This document shows positions 1 to 4,568 of a DNA stretch of 6,539 bases, in pieces; position 1 is the stretch's first letter, and each line of letters begins with the position of its first letter. The position numbers and the translations under genes were made by a program. Under the pieces are notes generated by a model. It saw only the letters and a list, made by a program, of their open reading frames with translations. It had not been told where the DNA came from and did not search any database. Source of the stretch: Methanomicrobiales archaeon (GTDB lineage: Archaea > Halobacteriota > Methanomicrobia > Methanomicrobiales > JACTUA01); the NCBI GenBank assembly GCA_028678965.1, contig JAJRCM010000159.1, forward strand, positions 1 to 6,539, in the 5' to 3' direction.

Positions 1-1584
1 AAGAAACTCCATAACCTGGGTTATGCCTGCGATATCAAAGGACAGCCACTCTCCGATCCCTCTCAGGTGGTGGAATTGAAGGTCCAGGATATCCTTGTGT
101 CTGAAAAGTGTGCCGATTACCTAGTGAAGGTCGCAGCATTTGTGGATGAGCTGCTGGAAAAATTCTACGGTCTCCCCCCTTTCTATCGGCTTAACAGCCG
201 TGAGGATCTGATTGGCCATCTCCTGGTCGGACTCGCCCCCCATACCAGTGCCGGTGTTCTAGCCCGTCTGGTCGGTTTCAGTAAAGCAAATGTGGGGTAT
301 GGTCACCCGTTCTTCCATGCGGCCAAGCGCCGCAATTGTTTCCACGGTGACACCGAGATAGAGGTATTTGATGGAAAAGGCTGGAAAAAAGTACCGGTAC
401 GGCAGTTTGTGATTCAGAATTTTGATATCAGCCACCCTGGCCTCGACCGCCTGGGAACGTACTATTCCGATCCCCGCCAGACCTATCATATCCGGAGTGT
501 GGACACCACCGGATCGGTACACTTGAGAAGGATCACCTCGGTCTCTGTTCACCGTTCCCCTGCTTCTTTGATTCAATTTGTGACCGACCGCGGCCGGTCC
601 ATTGCAGTTACTCCCGATCATGCCATGCTTATCTGGGACCTGAATTATCTCAAGAAAATAATGGCGATGGAGGTGCGGGAGGGGGATTGCATTCCGGTCT
701 TTGCCGGCCTTTCAGTGCTGACAGAGCGGATTATCTCACGCGAGGTGATACCTGCAACGGAACCAACGGTCTTTTGTTGCACGGTTGATCGGGACCACAC
801 GATGGAGGCGAACGGGATATTTACCGGCCAGTGCGATGGGGATGAGGACTGTGTCATGCTCCTCCTTGATTGCCTGATCAATTTTTCCCGGTCATACCTC
901 CCTGAGACCCGTGGTGGCACGATGGACGCACCGCTGGTGATAACGAGCAGGATCGATCCCAAAGAGATTGACAAGGAGAGTCACAACCTGGATGTAGGAT
1001 CTGCCTATCCTCTGGAGCTGTATGTGGGTGCTCTCTCCTACCTTCACCCCAGAGAGATTGAGAAGCACATCGATCGAGTTGAGCGGCGCCTGGGAACTCC
1101 TGCCCAGATGGAGGGCTTTGGTTATACCCACGATACCAGCGATATCTCCAGAGGCCCACTGGAATCCACCTATACGGAATTGGAAACCATGCAGGAGAAG
1201 CTGGGAGAGATGCTCCGGATTGCCCGGATGATACGGGCTGTTGATGCCGACGATGTGGCGGAACGGGTTTTAAATACCCATTTCATTCCCGACCTGATGG
1301 GAAATCTCCGAGCGTTCTCGAACCAGTCGGTCCGCTGCTCACGCTGCAACCAGAAATTCCGCCGGGTACCTCTCGCAGGAAAATGCACAAAGTGTGGGGG
1401 GAACATCATTCCCACGGTTCATGAAGCATCAGTAAAGAAATACTTGGAGATTTCACGGCAGATCTGTGCCGAGTACCGTGTATCAGACTATACACACCAG
1501 CGGATTGAGGCGATTGATATGGCTATCCGGTCGACCTTTGGAAAAGAGGAGGAACATCAGCTGGGTCTCGCGGACTTTATGTAA
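1..1584 (+). CDS. polC: DNA polymerase D (PolII) large subunit DP2, C-terminal part, intein-containing; 5' partial
   Basis: This is the catalytic large subunit of the archaeal family-D replicative DNA polymerase, which works with the exonuclease subunit DP1. The frame is open from base 1 (527 residues here), so a GTG at 67 is not the true start; the family is usually over 1,000 residues. The extein shows the hallmark run [12 protein letters not shown] (ends at base 336) continuing after the intein as CDGDED (832-849), whose Asp residues belong to the two-barrel polymerase active site. Further on come the conserved [10 protein letters not shown] stretch and a C4 zinc-binding motif (CSRC...CTKC, window residues 446, 449, 462, 465). 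The last residues, QLGLADFM, fit a PCNA-interacting peptide (QxxLxxF-aromatic/hydrophobic). Removing the 165-residue intein leaves 362 extein residues. A T-rich stretch follows the TAA. Identity is seen directly from family motifs; PCNA binding is inferred. Confidence 0.96.
   Translation, partial: KKLHNLGYACDIKGQPLSDPSQVVELKVQDILVSEKCADYLVKVAAFVDELLEKFYGLPPFYRLNSREDLIGHLLVGLAPHTSAGVLARLVGFSKANVGYGHPFFHAAKRRNCFHGDTEIEVFDGKGWKKVPVRQFVIQNFDISHPGLDRLGTYYSDPRQTYHIRSVDTTGSVHLRRITSVSVHRSPASLIQFVTDRGRSIAVTPDHAMLIWDLNYLKKIMAMEVREGDCIPVFAGLSVLTERIISREVIPATEPTVFCCTVDRDHTMEANGIFTGQCDGDEDCVMLLLDCLINFSRSYLPETRGGTMDAPLVITSRIDPKEIDKESHNLDVGSAYPLELYVGALSYLHPREIEKHIDRVERRLGTPAQMEGFGYTHDTSDISRGPLESTYTELETMQEKLGEMLRIARMIRAVDADDVAERVLNTHFIPDLMGNLRAFSNQSVRCSRCNQKFRRVPLAGKCTKCGGNIIPTVHEASVKKYLEISRQICAEYRVSDYTHQRIEAIDMAIRSTFGKEEEHQLGLADFM
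337..831 (+). other. Mini-intein (165 aa) in DP2, pol-II-a-type insertion site, C-terminal Gln
   Basis: This in-frame protein-splicing element lies between extein Asn (334-336) and extein Cys+1 (832-834). Block A starts with Cys1 ([13 protein letters not shown]). Block B has the TxxH motif as TPDH (intein residues 92-95). A block-like [11 protein letters not shown] segment is followed almost at once by the C-terminal blocks F and G ([15 protein letters not shown], then Cys+1). There is no room for a LAGLIDADG or other homing endonuclease, so it is a mini-intein. Two key positions deviate: the last residue is Gln, not Asn, and the penultimate is Gly, not His. A Gln-ending intein in DP2 of Pyrococcus abyssi has been reported to splice, so activity is plausible here, possibly slow. 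Inteins at this DP2 site are known in Pyrococcus and in methanogens. The boundaries come from the uninterrupted extein motif AKRRN-CDGDED and are firm. Confidence 0.95.
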
Positions 1585-1591
1585 GCGAATG

Positions 1592-1603
1592 TTCTCTCTT
1601 TTT
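1592..1603 (+). terminator. T-rich putative terminator after DP2
   Basis: A pyrimidine tract ending in five T residues begins 7 bases after the DP2 stop codon. Archaeal RNA polymerase commonly terminates at T-rich tracts without a hairpin, and no stable hairpin is seen here. The call rests on position and composition only. Confidence 0.4.
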
Positions 1604-1673
1604 CCCATTCACCTTCTGCACCATTCCTTCGAATGCATCCCTACCAAAACCTTCATCCCTTACTATGAACAGC

Positions 1674-1687
1674 TCAATATTCTTAAG
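1674..1687 (+). promoter_or_regulatory. Possible TATA box for the flavoprotein gene
   Basis: The AT-rich stretch TCAATATTCTTAAG is centred about 25 bases before the ATG at 1704, the spacing expected between an archaeal TATA box and the transcription start. If real, transcription would begin at or next to the ATG and the mRNA would be leaderless, which agrees with the absence of a GGAGG-like site just before the start. This is inference from spacing and composition. Confidence 0.35.
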
Positions 1688-1703
1688 CTGGTTATACTAA
1701 ACT

Positions 1704-2417
1704 ATGCCAGCACCCATCGTAGGACGGAAATTCGGCGTTGGTGATATCGCCCAGTTAGACCCGGAAAAAACACGCGGCATCAAGGTTTTGGGAATCTCGG
1801 GGTCGAGCCGGCAGCAACCGGGGATGTCCAAATCAGAACGACTGCTCCTGCGGGCGCTCGATCGTTATAAAACACAGGAGTGCGACACGACTTTTTTGCG
1901 GTTAAAAGATCTCAAAATCTATGATTGCGAAGGGAACTATTCAGAGAATCCTGCCTACTGTACCTATCCCTGCCAGTCCTCGCTCAAATATGTAGATGAT
2001 GAGATGCAGAAGGTCTATGACGCGGTTCTCGGGACAGATATCCTGATTCTTGCCACCCCTATTCGCTGGAACAACCATTCAGCACTTGTTCAGAAGTTCG
2101 TGGAACGGATGAATAGCATTGAAAACCAGTTCTCGTGGTTTGGGAACCGGATGATTAAAAATAAGGTGGTAGGGCTCATCATCATCGGTCACGTGGATGG
2201 GATGCAGCACGTCGCTGGAAACCTCCTGAACTTTTTCGCATGGCTTGGCTTCCAAAGCCCGGAGGTCTCAATTGCGTCATGGGTAGGGGAGAATGATGAA
2301 GATACCACAAAAGACTGGGAGCAGATTCAATACAACAGATACACTCAGGAGGATCTCGAGAACCTTGTTTCCAGTTCCCTTCAGCTTGCATACACCTTAA
2401 AAAGCCGAAAACATTAA
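1704..2417 (+). CDS. Flavodoxin-family protein, NAD(P)H-dependent FMN reductase-like
   Basis: The 237-residue soluble protein has no signal peptide or membrane segment. After a 26-residue N-terminal extension comes the first beta strand and FMN-phosphate loop, IKVLGISGSSR (residues 26-36). The second flavin-binding region is ILILATPIRWNNHSALVQKFVER (about 113-135), the equivalent of the family's P-x-x-x-x-x-x-S-x-x-x-K segment. The C-terminal half (VVGLIIIGHVDGMQHV, then FFAWLGF) completes the fold. Family members bind FMN and transfer electrons from NAD(P)H or ferredoxin; the substrate here is unknown. Four cysteines lie at 60, 75, 86 and 90, the last three in a cluster near where iron-sulfur flavoproteins carry their cluster, but spacing differs from the compact CxxCxxC motif, so an Fe-S site is uncertain. 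The ATG has no strong ribosome-binding site and may be leaderless. It appears monocistronic: 119 bases separate it from DP2 and a T8 tract follows. Confidence 0.85.
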   Translation: MPAPIVGRKFGVGDIAQLDPEKTRGIKVLGISGSSRQQPGMSKSERLLLRALDRYKTQECDTTFLRLKDLKIYDCEGNYSENPAYCTYPCQSSLKYVDDEMQKVYDAVLGTDILILATPIRWNNHSALVQKFVERMNSIENQFSWFGNRMIKNKVVGLIIIGHVDGMQHVAGNLLNFFAWLGFQSPEVSIASWVGENDEDTTKDWEQIQYNRYTQEDLENLVSSSLQLAYTLKSRKH

Positions 2418-2443
2418 CGAGAGGAACGTGTGTTTCTTCATCA

Positions 2444-2451
2444 TTTTTTTT
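2444..2451 (+). terminator. T8 terminator after the flavoprotein gene
   Basis: A run of eight T residues starts 27 bases after the flavoprotein stop codon. An uninterrupted T tract like this is a typical intrinsic termination signal for archaeal RNA polymerase, and it would separate this gene from the tRNA downstream. No hairpin precedes it. Confidence 0.6.
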
Positions 2452-2590
2452 AGGGATTGTTACCCTGTCGTGAGAAAATAAGTACGATACAAGGGAATGG
2501 CTCAATGCCTTGACTATCTTTTCAGACCAGATGAAGAAAAGATCCACATAACTCAAAACCTTTTACCATTCAGTATTCTATGTACTCTGA

Positions 2591-2675
2591 GCGAGGGTAT
2601 CCAAGCTTGGCCAACGGAGTGTGACTCAAGATCACATCCTGCAGAGGTTCGCGGGTTCAAATCCCTCCCCTCGCA
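2591..2675 (+). tRNA. tRNA-Leu (anticodon CAA)
   Basis: The 85-base sequence folds as a class II tRNA. The acceptor stem GCGAGGG pairs fully with CCCTCGC (2668-2674), followed by discriminator A2675. The D stem is TCC/GGA (2600-2602 with 2616-2618). The anticodon stem TGTGA/TCACA encloses loop CTCAAGA, placing anticodon CAA at 2627-2629, which reads the Leu codon UUG. A long variable arm (CCT/AGG stem, 2637-2650) is as expected for tRNA-Leu. The T arm GCGGG-TTCAAAT-CCCTC (2651-2667) has the normal TTCAAAT loop but one C-T mismatch at its second pair. No CCA is encoded; TCA follows, as is usual when CCA is added after transcription. No intron is present. An AT-rich stretch at about 2556-2567 could be the TATA element, and a TTTT at 2687-2690, inside the convergent gene, could end the transcript. 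Confidence 0.93.
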
Positions 2676-2682
2676 TCAATGA

Positions 2683-4428
2683 TCAAGGTTTTCGCCGGAC
2701 ATCCGCTGCTCTTTTCCACTGGGTGATATCCCGGACCATCTCAATAGCACCGATAGGCTGATGTTCACTGTCAGTGAGAATAGTTGCTCGTCCCCATAAA
2801 TATGCTCCCTCCCCCTCATTCATCGTCGGTATGAACGCTTCAACAAAGAGTGTATCGCCAAACCTTCGGACATTCGGGTACTTTTTCGCGAGTTCATACG
2901 CCGGAATATCAATCAGATCAACAAGAACGGGCCGAACCCCTTGATAGAGGGAGAAAGCGCGCTGGTACTCATCCCTTCCGAGTATCTCCCCCTTCTTTAT
3001 GTCGGTGAGAGCTTCCATCGCGCTATTCCATGCCACGACACGGTGGTCTCGATCAACGATGAACGCTGCATCAGGGAAAAATTCGATGGTATCCTGAAGC
3101 TTCTCATAGGTCGTTTTGTACGCTTCTGCAATCATTTTCTGGCTGGAGATGTCAACGAAGGATATCAGATCACAGAGATAGTTCCCTTCCGGTTCATTGA
3201 TCCGTGAGAGTGAGAGAAGGAAATGCATCAGAGGTCCACCCTTTGGTTTGAGTTCCAGCTCCCCAAACCACCGCCCGTTCGATGACACCTCTCTGGTGAT
3301 GAGGTCTGGATCAGGGTGGATATACTCCATGCTCTTCCAGAGATTCTCATAGGTCTTTCCAATCACCTCGTTCTTATCCCTGATTTTGAGGATATTCACA
3401 AATGCCTGATTGACATAGGTAAATACCCTCGCCGGGTTGATGATGGCGATACCGTCAATTGACCCGTCAATAGCACTCTGCCGGATCTGAAGTTCCCTCT
3501 CCGCTATCTTTATGTCCGTGATGTCTCTTCCCACAGCCTGGAGTTCAATGACGGTGCCTTCACTATCGAATAACCCCCTCTCTGTCCAGAGTATACACCT
3601 CTCCTCCCTTCCTGATGTTACGACCTTCTGTTCATAGCTGAGCAGCGGGTGGGCATTGGTCACTCCTCCCTCCTGTGCAAGGAGAGTTGCCCGTTCCTGG
3701 CCGGGTAGAGAGGGATCAAACGTCTTTCCCAGCATTTCTTCGGGTTTCTTACCGAAATAACGACAGTACGCTCGATTGACAAACGTGATAAGACCCTCAG
3801 GAGATCTTCGACAGATAAGTTCCGTCTGGTCTTCTATGACCGCCCTGTACCGCGCTTCACTCAGCTGAAGGTTCCGCTCATACTGCCGCTGCAGGGTGAT
3901 ATCTTCAATGAAGAGTGTAATTCCTTTATCCCCATCCTCGAACACCGTCGGAATAAATTTTATACGGATCACGAACTCCTTTCCATCTTTGAGGAACGAT
4001 AGCTCCTTCACCTTTTCTCCCTGGCGAGCTACTTCCCAGATGAGGGTCTCAAGAGGGAGGTGCGTGAGAGGTAGAATTTCATGATCAGAGAGTTTCGTAC
4101 CAAGCAGATCCTTGCGATTTCTTGAGAAGAAAGTGAGAAACATATCGTTGATCTGAACGATATTCATTCGGCTATCCAATACCAGGATTGGATCAGATGA
4201 AATTTCCACGAGTCCTGAGACCGGGACTCGCTGGGAGAGCACATAGACCTTTGCCGTTCCGAACGACTCCATCTCCACCTGGCCAGAGATGAGCAGCATC
4301 TCGAGATATTTTGCCACGGAATTTCGATTGGTATTCAACTTTTTTGAGAGCTCGGTAATAGTACACCCTTTTGGATTGGACTTGAGAAGCCTCTTGATTT
4401 TATCGAATTTCTCCTGATCCAGCATCAT
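2683..4428 (-). CDS. HTH-PAS sensor/regulator: N-terminal winged helix plus four PAS domains, no kinase
   Basis: This is a soluble sensor protein, 581 residues from the ATG at 4428. Residues about 3-62 form a winged helix-turn-helix (CTITELSKKLNTNRNSVAKYLEMLL is split here as TITELSKKLNT and NSVAKYLEMLL, then a wing up to VYVLSQ). Four PAS domains follow: about 70-185, 190-310, 316-438 and 443-578, the first three bearing typical FIEDIT, VGRDITD and SFVDIS ends, the last ending in GAIEMVRDIT. There is no HisKA, ATPase, GGDEF or receiver domain, so the likely output is DNA binding, a one-component regulator. Which ligand or cofactor the PAS domains bind is not visible. The frame extends upstream to a TTG at 4437, and a second ATG sits at 4425; none has a clear ribosome-binding site, so the start is uncertain by up to 12 bases. 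The gene is divergent from the histidine kinase and convergent with tRNA-Leu. Confidence 0.9.
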   Translation of the reverse strand: MMLDQEKFDKIKRLLKSNPKGCTITELSKKLNTNRNSVAKYLEMLLISGQVEMESFGTAKVYVLSQRVPVSGLVEISSDPILVLDSRMNIVQINDMFLTFFSRNRKDLLGTKLSDHEILPLTHLPLETLIWEVARQGEKVKELSFLKDGKEFVIRIKFIPTVFEDGDKGITLFIEDITLQRQYERNLQLSEARYRAVIEDQTELICRRSPEGLITFVNRAYCRYFGKKPEEMLGKTFDPSLPGQERATLLAQEGGVTNAHPLLSYEQKVVTSGREERCILWTERGLFDSEGTVIELQAVGRDITDIKIAERELQIRQSAIDGSIDGIAIINPARVFTYVNQAFVNILKIRDKNEVIGKTYENLWKSMEYIHPDPDLITREVSSNGRWFGELELKPKGGPLMHFLLSLSRINEPEGNYLCDLISFVDISSQKMIAEAYKTTYEKLQDTIEFFPDAAFIVDRDHRVVAWNSAMEALTDIKKGEILGRDEYQRAFSLYQGVRPVLVDLIDIPAYELAKKYPNVRRFGDTLFVEAFIPTMNEGEGAYLWGRATILTDSEHQPIGAIEMVRDITQWKRAADVRRKP

Positions 4429-4468
4429 ACAACACAAGGGGGTGTGAGTTTCCGAACATAAGAGTTTC

Positions 4469-4474
4469 TATACA
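4469..4474 (-). promoter_or_regulatory. Possible TATA element for the HTH-PAS gene
   Basis: On the minus strand this reads GTATAG within an AT-containing context (AACTGTATAGAAACT). It lies about 43 bases before the ATG at 4428, so transcription would start near 4445 and leave a short leader of under 20 bases. The call is based on composition and spacing only. Confidence 0.3.
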
Positions 4475-4481
4475 GTTGATT

Positions 4482-4500
4482 GGTTTGTACGGAGCGAACC
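4482..4500. promoter_or_regulatory. Imperfect inverted repeat in the divergent promoter region
   Basis: The arms GGTTTG (4482-4487) and CGAACC (4495-4500) are inverted copies with one G-T type mismatch, around a 7-base spacer. It sits just upstream of the possible TATA element of the HTH-PAS gene, between two divergent genes, one of which encodes a DNA-binding protein. It could be an operator, but a 6-base arm can occur by chance. Confidence 0.25.
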
Positions 4501-4548
4501 ATTATTGGGGTTCCACCATACACTAAAGATGCTAGAGAGGCCCATCTG

Positions 4549-4558
4549 CTATTAATAG
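4549..4558. promoter_or_regulatory. Perfect 10-bp palindrome overlapping the histidine kinase ribosome-binding site
   Basis: CTATTAATAG is its own reverse complement. Its last two bases are part of the AGGA (4557-4560) that precedes the ATG at 4569 by 8 bases. A protein bound here would cover the transcription or translation start region of the kinase. AT-rich palindromes of this size are not rare, so an operator role is only a suggestion. Confidence 0.3.
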
Positions 4559-4568
4559 GAATTCAGTC

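Noticed and set aside
67..69. GTG as start codon of the first gene
   Set aside because: The frame is open upstream to base 1 and the protein matches the C-terminal part of the much longer DP2, so this is an internal Val codon.
337..831. Possible homing endonuclease in the intein
   Set aside because: No LAGLIDADG-like or HNH motif is present and the spacing between the N- and C-terminal splicing blocks is too short to hold such a domain.
645..1415. Minus-strand open frames inside DP2
   Set aside because: They lie opposite a well-conserved polymerase gene and their translations show no domain-like pattern; they are shadows of DP2 codon use.
1466..1744. 92-codon plus-strand frame bridging the end of DP2 and the start of the flavoprotein gene
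   Set aside because: It overlaps both supported genes in another frame and shows no recognisable motif.
2497..2682. Small plus-strand ORF of 61 codons
   Set aside because: Its second half is the tRNA-Leu gene and its first half resembles nothing and has no ribosome-binding site; it is a chance open frame.
2591..2690. tRNA 3' end as an integration (att) site
   Set aside because: No integrase gene and no direct repeat of the tRNA 3' end were seen in the window; the neighbouring genes look like ordinary chromosomal genes.
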